64,000 bases of DNA from Polyporus tsugae. Taxonomy: Eukaryota; Basidiomycota; Agaricomycetes; Polyporales; Polyporaceae. Positions 1-12,800 of the stretch are shown here, in pieces. The notes under the pieces were generated by a model. That model was not told the DNA's origin. It did not search any database and saw only the letters and a program-made list of their open reading frames with translations. A program made the translations under genes and the position numbers. Within the stretch, counting starts at the first letter, position 1, and each line of letters opens with the position of its first letter. The stretch lies in NCBI GenBank assembly GCA_024305745.1, contig JAHRBS010000009.1:1612001-1676000 (forward strand), given 5' to 3'.

Positions 1-410
1 CATAGTTGAGAGCGATGATATAGTCCATCGTAAACAAAGGGAGAAACTGACGAATACAATCAGATGACGGGTTATCGTGCCATATGAAGCGCAGAAAAGG
101 GGCGAGGAGGCGTATGTAGTGATACACAATAGCTGGTCAGATGGGTTGAGGTTCTAGCTAGAAGGTCCAATGGATAATAGCGACTAATCATACAAGGAGT
201 CATGAAAGACAGTGGGGGTATGTATGGGTATAGTACCGAGACCATTCACAGCGCGAGGACGCTCGTGCGGCATGTCCAAAAATCTATGCGACAAAGTGGG
301 GTATATCGAAGAGTATGCAATCCGACCTGAACCAGCGTCAGGACCAACCGCCTCTCGAACAACGCGAGGTGACTCGCATTGTCGCACGTCCGGCGCAGAC
401 CGGAAGGCGT
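1..410. other. Intergenic, nothing recognised
   Basis: No open frame here resembles a known protein and no RNA gene or repeat was recognised. The right part is the 3' flank of the small secreted protein gene on the minus strand. Confidence 0.4.
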
Positions 411-734
411 TCAGCTCAGCCAATCCATCTCGAGGATGAGACTGGTCGCCGGCGCGGTGTCTTGCGCAGTGGCCGCGGTGGATGCGGAAACGTAGGGGAG
501 CCCGCTGGGGCCTGTGATCAAAGCGGTAAGTGGCCAGTCGCTAGTGAGAATAGTTGTATGCGAACCGAAAGTGAAGGCGAGCGTAGGAGGGACATCGCTG
601 GATGCTGTCGATGTCGATGTCGACGCGGATACCGACTCGACGGTTGTGGGCGCAGCGCCCGGCAGGACTGGAACCGCCATCGACGCACTCGCAAGGGCGA
701 GGGAAACGAAGAGGACGGCAGCGACGGGAGTCAT
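411..734 (-). CDS. Small secreted protein, Ser/Thr/Ala-rich, ending in EMDWLS
   Basis: A single-exon frame of 107 residues. The start at 734 is chosen because the sequence after it is a clear secretion signal (MTPVAAVLFVSLALASASMA, then AVPVLPG); a longer in-frame start at 836 would put polar sequence in front of it. The mature part is rich in Ser, Thr and Ala and has no Cys, so it is not a Cys-stabilised effector. The last residues are LEMDWLS. A TATA-like stretch (GTATAAGAG on the minus strand) lies near 840, about 100 nt upstream. No family was recognised. The E-x-D-W-L end resembles the tails of the two small secreted peptides at 51.6 and 52.5 kb, but the rest does not align and there is no tail intron here, so relationship is only a suggestion. 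Confidence 0.6.
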   Translation of the reverse strand: MTPVAAVLFVSLALASASMAVPVLPGAAPTTVESVSASTSTSTASSDVPPTLAFTFGSHTTILTSDWPLTALITGPSGLPYVSASTAATAQDTAPATSLILEMDWLS

Positions 735-2507
735 GTGTGCTAGTGGGTTGCTAGTGTGCTGTTGACTTGGGAGGGTTGTGAAGGTTGAGAAATTGGAGAT
801 GGGGAGATGACGAGCCGTGGAGTGGAACCTGCGCATCTCTTATACCTCGCATTCCTGGAGGACGATGGAATCCGATACAGCACCAGAACGTTTACCTGAC
901 TCAACCAAGAGGGAGAAACGAGTCAGGGAACGTGGCGTGCACGTAACCCAGCTACAGGCACAGCGCATATTGCGAGGGAGTCGCAGAGCCTCATGGTTCC
1001 TGGATCTCGAACACGCATACGCATACTCGATATGGAAGAATGGTCGGTCGCGCAGTTGCACCGCAGTGCCAGCGACGAGGCGAATGCTCGAATGTCGAGA
1101 AAGAGAAAACATAATGAATAACGGCCGATGTCTGTGCAGGCGGGCGCCACGGACACTGCCAGCGGTGTCTGGAGTGATGACATGGAGTGCTGCGACGCGA
1201 AGCGTCAAAGCTGCCTGATATAGACGACGCACGCACCGCCTGAACAGTCAAACTTAAAGTTCGCGACTCTCCAGAGCGTCGCAACCTCAGATGGCACACG
1301 TCTGAAGGAAACACATCAGGTTCAAGGACCGTGCGCCAGAAACGCTGGTTGCACGGGCCTGGACACAGGTCCAAGTGCACCGGGAAGGTGACGGTGAACG
1401 TCGTACACCGGAGACCAAGGCAAGTCATAGCAGTGGTCCGCTGACAGGGACGGGAGAGCCTGTTGACTCGAGTCTCGCCACCTGCGCCAAGGATGCCGAG
1501 GCGAGAACCGGGCTCAACCCGCGCGTATGGAGTCATCCTGTATTCAAGATTGCACCGCTGCGACCACCACGACGAACACCGCGGAGGCGAAGCGACGCGA
1601 CAGAGGCAATAGCCCCAAAAGACCATTGATTTGCAGGTACACAGCTCAAGGAGCATCACAGACGGGTTTCTGACAAGTAATGACGCACCATGTCGGCCAG
1701 AAACATCAAAGGAACCTGGGACGGTGATGCCACCAGGGATTGCACCTCCATCCCGTCGAGGCAATGATAGCATTGCCTGCCGGCGGGTTATGCATTGCAT
1801 CATAATGATATCGTATAGCTTTGGCTGGTTGACATGATCCAGAGCGTGTTGCGATCCACCTACGAAGTGCCGCGAGTTAGTTGATGGACGTAGGAAGTAA
1901 GGTACTGAGCTGGTGCGAGTTCCTGGAAGCATCTCAGGGATAGAAGTCCCAAATAGAGTGCAATGATGTCAATCGAAGGGCTGCTGCTATAAGCGTTGTA
2001 AGAGAACAGACGTCTGCATGAGACGCATGATGGTAGTTGGAAGCAAACGAGGTACTGATTGCCAGGAAACCCAAAATAAGTAGTCTAGACGCCCATTCTC
2101 TCCCCGATTCGCATAAGTTGGATACAGTCTTGTATCCCTGCAGGTCACAGTAGGACGACTGGCTTAATAGAACTCATGCACCCGTCATTCACTTTCAAAC
2201 AATTCTGGATGTATGATGTACCAGGGTATGCGCCTACTCGTACAGTAGTGCCACCTCATCCTGATAACGAGTACATTCTGTGCAAAGACTGTTCAACCGC
2301 GAACGGTGACGGGCCCGAGTATCAGTACGGACAAGGGCCGTTGCGGTGCCTTCTCACAGTTCGCCCTTCCCGTAACGCGCTTAAGTTAACGGCCAAGGGA
2401 CATGACTACGTACCGACGGGTAATAAAGAGTTACGTGGCGGAATCGGACATTAGGAGTGATTACTCTACCTTGTACAGCAATAGTAGGCTTGGTACTGCA
2501 CTTCCCG
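735..2507. other. Intergenic, 1.8 kb without a recognisable gene
   Basis: The left end holds the promoter of the small secreted protein. A 313-codon open frame (991-1932, minus) is rich in Arg, Cys and Ser, has no domain I know and no exon partners, and is taken as a chance frame. No tRNA or terminal repeats were seen. Confidence 0.4.
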
Positions 2508-3881
2508 TCAAGAGTCGGAGTCCGCTAACTGCGCTCGAGCATCCATCCCCTCCTTCGCGGCGCGCCGCTTCTCCGTCCATTCCCGTGCCCTCGCCCGTCG
2601 AGCAGCCTTCACCGCCTCGTCCGGCTCAGGTGCAGTCACCGTATCCGCGACTTTGGGTACCTCAGCTACCCCACCGTCCTCGACCTGTGCTTCCCCCGCA
2701 GGTGCGTCCTGATCGTCTCCCCCACACTCACACTCCTCGTCGCTGTCCCCATACCCAGCGAGGCCGCCTATGCCGAGGTTGCCCTCCGTCTTCGCGTCCT
2801 CCGTCTTCCGCCGCTTCTCCGCCTCTAGCTCGAGCCGCGCCTTCCCCTTCGTCAGGCGCCACAGGCGCGACCATCGCCCCCGCAGGAACGCGAAGCGGGG
2901 GTCCGCGCCGTGGTTCGCGAGGATGCGCATCTCGAGCTGCGCAGGGTTAGGCGACCCGAGGATGTGTGAGGCCGTACGGCGCATGAACTCGTGCTGCGCG
3001 TCGTCGGGCTGTATAGCGTTTATGCGGGAGATGGGAATGTGATCAGGGGGTGCGGACGAACACGGGATTGAGGACGACGCACCTCCTCGTCGCTGCCGCC
3101 CCAGTCCTCTTTGGGGTCTCTCTCGACGTCGTCTCCTTCCTCAGCGCGAATGGCGCGGAGACGTGCTTCGCGGTCGTGGTCCATGACGCGCCGTCGCTTC
3201 TCGCGGCGGTAGTCCTCTACCTCCTCCGCGGAGAAGAAGAACGTGTCCTCTGCATCGGAGGGGAGGTCCGACCAGCCTCCGGGTGAGCTGGGTCTAGGGC
3301 CGTGGTCGGGCAGGGAAGACAGGTCTGGAAGAGGCTCGAGCAGCAATCGTGCATCATATCTGTGAAAATGAGCATGAGAAAGTGGCATACGAGGAAGAGA
3401 AGACGGCAGACTGTATTTCGTACATCCATCCAAACGTCAAGACCATACCCTCCGTCCCACGACTCACACAGTCAAAGATGAAACAGGCAGAACGCGGATC
3501 GTGATTCGAAACAGACTCTCAGCAGGGTGCGTACCTGTCCACCCACACGCCGGGCCCCCCAGGCCGCTCGCTGCTAGGCAGCTCCTCCGCACTCAACCCA
3601 GACAAAGTCATCCACTCGTCTGAATCCGCCCTATCCACCCGCAGCTCGACCCGCGGACCCCACCGAATCAGCCCGTCTCCCACACGACCCTGCTCTTCCC
3701 CGTTGGTTGCCTCTTGAACCTCCAGTGACCTAGCTGCTGAGGCCGCCTGAGGGCCGTGGACGAGATCCGCTTCATGGGCTTGGATGAACAACAGAGTGTC
3801 GGGCTGGACCCGGGGGTGTTCGTGCTCCTGGCCGTCAAACGGCCTGTTCTTGCGTTTCTTTGACACGGACGCGGACGACAT
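2508..3881 (-). CDS. SURP-motif-like nuclear protein, three exons
   Basis: Exon 1 starts at 3881 (MSSASVSKKRKNRPFDG, a basic nuclear-type N-terminus) and ends in a GTACGC donor near 3530. Exon 2 begins YDARLLLEP and ends GGSDEE before GTGCGT near 3080. Exon 3 begins PDDAQHEFMRR and runs to the stop at 2508; the phases join cleanly. Exon 3 carries TASHIL..., a spaced Glu and then NHGADPRFAFLRGRW, which fits the SURP module of splicing factors (A-S-x-V ... E-x-x-I ... DPRFAFL). It is followed by a Lys/Arg/Glu helix (KGKARLELEAEKRRKTE) and an acidic stretch. Known for the family: SURP modules mediate contacts between splicing factors. Inferred: an RNA-processing protein of about 330 aa. It is divergent from the F-box gene across a ~320 bp shared promoter. 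A decayed copy sits at 50.1-51.2 kb. Confidence 0.65.
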
Positions 3882-4203
3882 AGTAGGGAGGGGGCGGAAA
3901 GCAAACCCAACGGGGAACGGTGGTCGTGATAAGGGACGAAGAACGGCAGTACAAAAGTAAGTAACTATACACCGAGTTTAAGCGAGTGTTGTTTGATGTA
4001 AGCCTCGATTTATAATTATCCTACAAATGACTATAATACCGGTAATATCACACTTGACCTGCCCTAAACTCAAGTTAACAGTTCGATTCTTTAAGCTATT
4101 TACGCCGCTGCCCGCTCCATACCAGTCGCTCGAATGCAACTTAACATGTAAGGCTTCATCCTCGTTGTATGATACCAGTTTCACGGACTCACACACACTT
4201 CTC
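3882..4203. promoter_or_regulatory. Shared divergent promoter of the SURP-like and F-box genes
   Basis: 322 bp between two divergent start codons. An AT-rich block (TATAATTATCC, 4010-4022) and several short direct elements are kept in the inverted copy near 50000, which suggests that this promoter was duplicated along with both genes. Confidence 0.4.
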
Positions 4204-5633
4204 ATGTATCTCTATGAAAGTAGTCATGGACGCGCTTCAACGAGAACCAGCAAAAAGCCTACCCCCGACCGCGGTTCTTATCCGCGCGGACCTTTCAAGG
4301 TCCCTCACGGCATTCCGTCTGAAATCTATTACTGTATATTTGAACTGGTCAAGGACGACAAGGAAACCCTCTCGTCGTGCTCACGCGTCTCCCGACACTG
4401 GAGAGAAGTTTCGATTCCCTGGCTCTTCGCACAGATGAAGATTCTCTCCGCTGAGCGGTTTACGGGCTTTCTCCGGTTCGTAGACACCCACTCCCGCCTA
4501 GGAGCCCATGTCAAAAAACTAGGCTTCTACGGTCATAGTGATCCCACAGAACCATCGGGACTCCATCCACCGATATCCAAAGACAGCCTTCGTATATTTT
4601 TATCTTCTGCCGTCTCTGGGCTCCCCTCATTGCGGAGCCTATCCCTATGTGGGCTCAGACTGGCCTCTGATGCTGACCTCCCTTCGACACTCCAACCAGT
4701 AGACCTCGAGGGCGAAACGCAATCAAACCGTCATCTACGCAAGCTATCGATACACTGCAGCACCCTTGGCATGTCTTCATGGATGTCCATCCTGATATGG
4801 TTTCTGTCGAGACACACCGTGGACACCCTAGAACTTAGCCGGGTCAAGATTCCTCTCCTCAACGACTCGAACAGCAGCATTGCCCTCTCAGTCCTCGACC
4901 ATCTCAGGAACTCGGTGCGCGTTCCGAAGCTCGTCGTCAACGTATCCGCCTCCCCGTATCCTGACACGTATGCCTTCCTCGAGATACTCCTCCAACCCGG
5001 TTCCGTTCAAGCAGTATCTACGTCTTGCGGGTCGTCTTCCGACGTCATCCGTATCCTCCGCTTCATTGGCGTGGTAGGCCAGAACGTGAGGTATCTCAGC
5101 CTCGATGTTTCCTTTTTCTCAGTGCAGAGTGACGGCCTGTCTGATAAGCCCTTCGCCTCCCGATCCCTTATGTGACATTCCCGCTGATGCTTCACATTTT
5201 TTCTCCAACGCGCTCAGGGCCAGGCCCGAACTGGGAAGAGCTGGGGGAAACCCTCGCCTGCTGCCGGCGGCTCGAAAGCCTCCGGATCAGGATCTCCGCC
5301 TTCAGCATCCACGACTACTCCGGTTTGCCCCGCCACGCCGTCTTCACCACCATCATCCCCTATGTCCCGCGTATCTTGCACACACTCACCGTCGAGCTAG
5401 CGGAGGAGCCCCCGTGGCACAACGACAGGGGCGATTTCGAGACGTGGGACCTCCACGCCCTCGGCGAGTACCTCACGCGCGAGCCGGCGGAGTTCCCCTC
5501 GCTCCGTAGCGTCGGCATCGTGCTCACGTTGTACCTCGCCGACGACAATGACGAGCTTGCGGAGATCCTTTTGACGGAGCTGTCGTCGTTGAAGGATGCG
5601 GAGGTGTTGCGCGTCTTCTGCGATGAGATGTGA
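4204..5633 (+). CDS. F-box protein, two exons (intact copy)
   Basis: Exon 1 runs 4204-5128 and exon 2 5218-5633, with an 89-nt phase-1 GT-AG intron; the product is 446 aa. The F-box is near residues 35-80: PHGIPSEIYYCIFELV, then ETLSSCSRVSRHWREVSIPW. The rest has short Leu-rich stretches (LPSLRSLSLCGL, VRYLSLDV) typical of Agaricomycete F-box proteins. F-box proteins are substrate adaptors of SCF ubiquitin ligases. The start at 4204 is the first in-frame Met close to the F-box; a longer frame begins at 4027 inside the promoter block conserved in the duplicate. A second nearby ATG (4212, MKVVMDALQREPAK) is in another frame but is conserved in the duplicate, so an alternative spliced N-terminus is possible. 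The decayed copy is at 48.4-49.8 kb. Confidence 0.75.
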
Positions 5634-5664
5634 GCGATTTCCGCACGTAGTCAGGGTACGCGTC

Positions 5665-6000
5665 TGATTCCTTGGTCGAGGCCAACGAAAACTTAGTGCT
5701 TATCATCCAGCTGAGAGCACAATAGATCGTGCCCTATTTCACAAGCAATGAGAATACTTTCTCCATTTGAGAGACCATAGAGCCTGTCACGACGTAACGC
5801 CTCAGCATTCTCCTTAATTGCCTGTAAAGGAGTGACGTCAGCCCTTATGCCAACTGAGTAGCTTGTTGACGTTGACGTTGAAGCTTGAAGTGGCGTACCA
5901 TGCCTTTACCGCGACAGCGACAGTTGAAAATAGACGGTTTGGACTCAAAGAGAGGACTGTGGCGGCGACACCATATGAAAATCCTTGATACAGCTGCTCC
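5665..6000 (-). pseudogene. Fragment of the multi-span membrane gene at 46.5 kb
   Basis: The minus strand reads LYQGFSYGVAATVLSLS, then VAVKAW, then an intron and a stretch matching the next exon of the gene at 46505-48158. Only these two internal exons remain. The first exons and the C-terminal exons (after the residues ending ...IYCALW in the intact gene) are absent, and the remaining frame is shifted. It abuts the 3' end of the F-box gene, as in the inverted arm, where the intact membrane gene occupies this place. Confidence 0.8.
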
Positions 6001-6845
6001 CACTGCTCGTCCCCGGCTGCGCCCCTTCCTTCAACCTCTACCCGCATAACGCGCTCAACGTGCCACTCCGACCCCATCCCGTCCCCGTTGCCGGGCAACG
6101 GGTTCTCAAACTATGACGCGCGCACTCGAAGCTAGTCCAAGATCGATGCATAGCAGTTTGTTGCCTATCTGCATGACGCCAACAACGGTCCCGCGCGTGC
6201 AGGGACATGACGGTAATCGTAGAGTAACAGAATGCGACGTGGAGTCCGTAAAGTAGTGGGATGGTTATTATATGGGGTATGCGGTGGGGGCGAACGATAT
6301 AACATTGTCACACACACCGAGCACAAGAACACAAAGAGCGTCGGCAGCAGGTAAATGGTATGGTCGAATCAAATACGATGAAGAATAAGTACGTGGGGAT
6401 CGTGAGTTTAACACATCGCGAGAGGGGGAAAGCGCCCGCTGCCGATGTCGCTGGTTTTCGCAACTAGATGATACAGAACAGTCTAAAAGACAGCGTCTGA
6501 GGGGTATTGGGATGGTGGGAAGTCCGTTCGTGATATGAATGCAGGTAACAACTACACCTAAGGGTGCTCACTAGAGACGCTAGACAGCCGAGGGTTAGCA
6601 ACGTTGCAGCGAGGGAAAACAAAAAAGCATACCTCAAGATTACATCAAACACAAACTATGCAGGTACGGAAGACTGGGGAGCGTCAGCAGAAGACGCGGA
6701 TGGCTGCGACATGTGAGAGCTGGTCGGCGACTAGGCAGAGTCCGCCCTCCGACGAGCCGTTGAACGGATGGCGATGGCTTAACGGTGTCCGAGGGCTGAG
6801 CGCTCCCAGAGACAACCGATGCCCGACGCCGATCTACTCGCGCTG
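6001..6845. other. Intergenic spacer
   Basis: Lies between the membrane-gene fragment and the stop of the giant DUF3712 gene. No gene, RNA or repeat was recognised. Confidence 0.4.
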
Positions 6846-9800
6846 CTAGAGCGAGACATGGTAGTCAGTCTTGACGTCCAATGTCGTGAGGTGTAGCCAA
6901 GGGATAGTGTACGGCCCCAACTTGACGGTCGCAGCATTGAACACATCCAGCTTGCCGAGCGGGATGATGACGAGTGAGGCGAGCGCGCCCTTTGTGAGGA
7001 GCACGTTCTTGATCGAGCCGCTGTTTTGCGTGCTGTGCGCGGGGATAACGAAGTTGTCGAACGGCTGGTCGAAGTGCGCATACGTGTCACCGTTGACACC
7101 CGAGTCGACCTGGAGGAACGTGATCTCCATGTCGGTGTCGAGCGGGTTCGCGATGTCGAAGTCGATTGTGATCAAGTTGGTGAAGAGCGTGTCAAGCGTG
7201 ATGTACGCGTTGATGTGCGTCACGAGCGCCGGAACATTCAAACCTTTGAGGCTCGTACTAATCTGCGCACCCTCGAGAGCAGGGACCAAGGACGCAAATG
7301 GCGAGCTGCTCCCATCACCCTTGATGGAAAGGGGAATATCGTCACTCGTCTGCAAGAACTCTGTCAGGAACGCCTGGGCCGTAGTGTCATTTGCGTCGTT
7401 GGGTGCGTAGCGGAACTCGGTGGACAGGATGTTATCTCCAGGGACGAGATTGAGCGGGTCGATAACGGCGCGGCCGAGCATGACATCCTTGTAGTAAACC
7501 GGAAGTGCGACGTCGACGGTCTCGAGCGAGATGTTCGACGGGTTGTTGAGCGTGGTAGTGAGTGGGGACTTGATGAATGGGCCGTTGCTGTCGGTATCTC
7601 CGCCGGCGATCGTGACGTTGCTGAGCGAGGCAGTGTGGCCGAAGGAGTTTATGCCCTTCAAACTGGTGTTTACGTTGAATGGAATGTCGTCGATCGGGAC
7701 GTCACCAATAGCGGTGCGCGCGACGACGTCTGCAGTCCCCTTGAGCACGAATGATACACCCGGCGTGTCCGTGACGAGGGAGAAGAGAGCAGGGAACACC
7801 GCATTATTGAGCGACTGCAGCGTCTGGTTCTTGAACGTCAGATCCAGAGGTGCGACATTGCCAGTCGAGACACCACCATTAACGTCGACCTGGGGAAGCT
7901 TGAGCTGTTCCAATTATGTTAACAACAATGCAAAAACGATCGAGACCAAGAAACTGCACTAACCTCGGCGATATCGAGACCCAATGCAGAAAGCGTAAGG
8001 TCTTCACCGCTCTTGATGACCTGGAGCGAGAAGCCGAATGGGTTCTTGTATTGCGCAAGTGCCTGCTGCGAGCTCGCGAGCGGCGCGAACGTCTCACTCT
8101 GTTCCGTCATGACGAGCTCGAGGTCGGTCATGTCGATCGACTGGATGATATCGAAGATCTGGCCTGGAAGCGTAACCTCAAGCTTAAGCGTCTTGAACGC
8201 CGTGCTGAGCCACCCGACGGGGCCGTTCGCGCCCGGTGGTTGGACTGACTCGCCCTGGACGCTGAGCGTCTGGTTGTTCCCGTGGAGGAAGTTGGTGAAA
8301 AGCTCGCCCATCGTGTTGAGCTCGTCGCCACTCTTGGGTGTGATGCGGCCCGAGAGGTGAAGGTCGGTCGTCGCCTGCGGGGCGAGGACCGCATTCTGTC
8401 CGGTGAGTGGACCAACAGCCACGCCGTTGAATGCGGCGTCGAAGGTGACGGTACCGAGGTCGATACCAAGCTGAGCAGGCGACGGGATCATCGAGTCGGT
8501 CTCGATGTGGATACCACCAGCAGGGTCGTCGGACGGCAGCTTGAAGTTGCTAATAGTCACGCCGGGCAGGTTGTTGAACGCCTTGAATGAGATATCCTTC
8601 TGGAGCGAGACGCCGTCGAAGATGGTACCAAGGGCAGTGAGGCGCAGCTTGTCGGTCGAGATCGTCCAGGTGAACTCCTCGTTGTGAAGCAAGAACGTCG
8701 TGAAGTCGGTGAACTTGTCGTTGTCCGTGATGGTCAAATGCCCGCTGGTCTCCCAGTTCGGAACGCCCTCGTTCGCAGTCGCGCAGACAGGAGGAAGCGC
8801 AATCTGTGCGATGTTGCTGCCCTGCCAAGTGACGGTGACGGGTTCGACGAACGTGATCTGAACGTCGAACGGCCCGGTGCCGGTGAGCGAGCCCTTGAGC
8901 GACAGGTCGAAACCTCCGTCCGAGATATTCGAGATGTTCGCAACGTTGAAGGAGAGCTGAGATGAGGTGACGAGCTCCTGGACGACTGGGGGTGCGACGA
9001 CGCCAATGAGGTACAGCGCGGTATTGTCCGTGATCGCCTTAACGTTATTCTGCTTGAACACGAGTTCGGTGGCGTAGTCGTCAATCTTGATCGAGCTGTC
9101 GATGTCGAGCGAGACCTCAAGGTTCTTGAGCGCGTTCAAGATCGCGTCGTTCACGTCGAACTGCTTCCCGCTGACGCAAGGGGGGGCCCCAGTGTCGACA
9201 GTCGAGACGATGTTGGTCTTCGCGCCCGGGTTCTGGAGGATGACCTGGAATACCTCCACGAGAGGACCGAGGTCGACATGGTTGTTCTGTGCGCCGATGA
9301 ACAAGAGCTCGATGATCGTGACAGGGTCCAAGTTGAACTTGAATGGCAGCATCGGTGACGAAATGGTCGAATGGCCGTCCGCATGGATGGGGTCGCTCGA
9401 GCGATCGACGTGATCGATCGTGCCTAGGCTCAAGTTGCCCAACGTCGCGACCGCGGTGACTTCCAAGAGGTTGATGCTCGCCGTGAACGGGTTCGAGAGC
9501 GTGAACGATGTCTGCGCAAGTCCGGTCTTGGCAATGTCCGTGGGGAAGACGAGGGAAGCAGTCGTGATGAGGTTTTGGTGGAGGGCAGGGATGTTCACCG
9601 GCGAGAGGTTGATCTCGGACATGGCAAGCTGGAGCGACTCGATGTCGGTTGATTGGGTAGAGCCCCGGATGGTTGACGCAGACGTGACGCCCTGGAGGAA
9701 GTTCTCCAGCAACATCTGTCCCGAGGCAACTGCACTACCCTGCGGCTGGTAGTGGACGTCGAGAGCGTAACTCTGGTTGCCAGGCAGGATGATAAGGTTG

Positions 9801-12800
9801 GACGCATCCGCCTCACCGATCGTGTCGCCGTTGAACTGCAAGTCAAACGAAATGTCGCCAGTACCGAGAGTGAGGTTAGACGGATTGAACAATGACGAAT
9901 TGACCTTGATGAGGAGGTAGTCCGGGAAGCCGTGGTTCACGTCCAAGCTCGTCACAAGTGCAGGTTTCGCAGCCAAGCCCTGGAGACCAGCGATGGTTGA
10001 CTCTACGTTAAACGCGATGCCCGTCAGAGAGAGAAGACCGACGGCGGTCTGCGCATCCGTATTTGCGTTGCCCTTCAGCGACATCGTGACGTCCTTCCCA
10101 GTGGCCGTCGTCGCAAGGAACTGCTCAAACGCGCCGTGTTGGTCACCAAAGGCAGCGAAGGGGACGTGAGAGAACTGCAGATGAATGATGCGCGTCGCAA
10201 CGTCTGTAGTACTTGGACCCTTGGGTATGACGAGTTGAGCGAAGTCCGTGCCGTCAGAGCCAACCGTGATGTTCTGCTCGACCGCAACAATGTCCACAGG
10301 GAAGTTGAAGGGGAGCGAGAACGCGGCGGTGGTATCGTCGCTGCCCATAGCGGGACTAAAGGCAGTCGGCTCGGAGAAGCGGAGGTCGAGCTCGTTCAGA
10401 TTGACGGATTTGATGATGTCTAGGACACCGCGGTTCGGGAGGATGGTCTGGATAATGAGCGCCTTAATACCCTCGTTGAGCCAAGTCACCTAAATAATAA
10501 CAATGTTAACAGAACGCCCTGCCAAGCCTTGACATTTACACTTACGTCAGTTGGGCCAGCGCTGTCGCCGTGGACCTCGATGTTACTGTCTTGGCCATGG
10601 ATGAAGGTGCTGAACATCTGCGACACAGCAGCGAGACCGGCTTGCGAGCTCTGCGGGACGAGGCGGCCAGCGAGAGGGAGATGGATGGTCGTGAGTGGCG
10701 AGAGGCTGAATGCCTGCGTCGACGACACAGGACCGATGTTGACGTTCTGGAAGAAGTTTTGGAACGCGATCGACGAGAGCTCGATACCGACTTGCGACGG
10801 CTATGAGACGAGGTCGTCAGCGCGATGATAGAAGAATAACGACGCTAGGGGCTCACGTTGGTAACGCTAGTGTCGAGCGTGAGGTGGATACCACCAGCGG
10901 GGTCGTTGCTCGGCAAGTCGAAGCTGTTGATCTTAACGCCGCCCTTCAAGTTGTTCATACCCTTCAACGTCACCGTCTTATCGTCCAGCGCAATGCCCGT
11001 GGCCTCGATCCCAATCGCCGACACTTTACCAATGACCCGTGAATCAACTTCAGTCAAACCCAAACCCAGATAGAGAACGCACCAGTGAGGTTGCTGCCCG
11101 AGATCACCCATTCAAACGACTCCTCCGTGAGCATCATTGTCGTGAAGTCCGCCAAGTTCCCAACGTCCGCGACGTTGAACGTCCCGTCGACCTCGAAGCT
11201 CGCACCCACATTCCCGACCAGGTTGATGTCCTGCATGTTCATGCTGCCCAGCGACTTGCCGTTCCATTGGATCGTCAAACCTGCAGGGAACGCGATCTTC
11301 GCATCGACTACCAAGGCACATTAGCGAACAACACGAAGAAGGGAGACAGATACGGAGATCACGCACAAGGCCCTGCGTTCGTGATCGAGCCCTTGAGCGT
11401 CGTCCCGAACGAGTTCTCCTTCACGTCCTTGATCAGCACCGTCTCGATGCCGAGCACCGAGCCCGCGACGATCTTCTGCACGATGGGCTGCGCGAGTATG
11501 GGCAGGATGAGGTTGAGGCTCTGGTCCGTCTTGATGGTCACGTCGTGCTGGGTGTACGACAACGTCGTCTGATACTCTCCGATTGATACATCCGAATCGA
11601 GCGCCACGTCCGCCGTCAGCTTCGCGAACGCCTTGTCGACGTACGTCGGCAGGTCGAAACCACTATATGCACACCCCAAGCATAAGTCAGCGTTCAGCGT
11701 GCGCCACCACAGACGTCGCGAGCGTAGAAGAAACCGACATACGTGAACGACGTGTTATCGCCCTTCTCGACCTCGAATGGCCCTGACGTGAGGTTGTTCA
11801 AGTACTGGTATCCACCAAGCTGCACGATCGCGTCCAGCTGCGCTGTGTTGAGCCCCGCCTCCTGCGCAAGCACCCGCGTGACCGTGAACAGCGTCTGCGG
11901 GTCCATGTTCATGTTGAGGTCCAGGTTCGGCGAGTCCGTTGTCGACTTGCCCTTTGAAGCGAACTGTACCTGCTGGTCGATCGTGCCGAGCGTTAGCCCA
12001 CGGAACGTCACGCTCGACTGCACACGCGTGATGAGGAGGTCGGCCGAGAACGGGTTCGCGAGAGCGACTGTCGTGTGCGCGATGTCGTTCGTGCGCCCCG
12101 TCGTCGGGAGCACCTCGAGCGACGCTGACTGGAGCAGCTTCGACTTGAGCGCGGGGAGATTCGCTGTAATGTTCAGGCTCTCGAACGCCTCCAGGAGCGA
12201 GGCGACGGCAGTGCTCTGGCTGTAGCCCGAGATGGCAACCTCGACGTCCGTGCCGCCGACAAAGTCGTTGAGCGTCTGTTTACCTTGCGGGGTACCGTTG
12301 GGCTAGAGGGAACACGACGTGAGGGTTACAGTGCAAGATTGAGCAGTGTAACCAACATACCGTGAAGTTCCCCTGCGCCGCGAGCGAGTTGTTTCCCACC
12401 GCGAGTGTCAGGTTCGGCATGAGCGTCGTTCCAATAAGCCCGCCCTCACGGAACAGCTGCAGGACTGCCGCGACACCATCAGCGCACAGAACGAATCACT
12501 CGAGCAGTGTACTCACTCAGATCGCCAGTCGCGAGCTGCAAGTTTGAGGGGTTCATGAGATTCACTACACACCACAACGCCAGTCAGGATCTTCTATCCA
12601 CCATTCAAACCAAGAAACGTAACGCACCAGGGATGGCCAAGTGAATCGCCTCCGTCGAACCACCAACAACGTCCACGGTTCCGATCTTCACCATGTCCTT
12701 CAGCCCTTGCAAGCCACCTAGCCCTGACGTGACGTTGAACTTGATCGGGTCGAGCGTGATCTGTCCGATGCTCATGTTTGCGACCGCCCGTGCCTGGCCC

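Larger units (their letters stand above)
2735..5995. repeat. Arm 1 of a long inverted segmental duplication
   Basis: This segment holds the SURP-like gene from its third exon onward, the shared promoter, the F-box gene and a fragment of a membrane-protein gene. The same genes occur in the same order but inverted at about 47355-51215. Similarity includes non-coding DNA: the AT-rich promoter blocks near 4010-4080 and 49950-50030, and the 3' flank after the F-box stop (5634-5664 against 48388-48404). Just past that point arm 1 lacks about 700 bp found in arm 2 (the last exons of the membrane gene). Limits are read by eye and may be off by tens of bases. Confidence 0.85.

Noticed and set aside
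991..1932. 313-codon minus-strand open frame
   Set aside because: Rich in Arg, Cys and Ser, no domain, no signal, no exon partners, and crossed by other equally open frames.
4169..4438. Alternative-frame ORF starting MKVVMDALQREPAK at the F-box 5' end
   Set aside because: Beyond the first 20 or so codons it is a shadow of the F-box frame. The conserved ATG is noted as a possible alternative start but not annotated separately.
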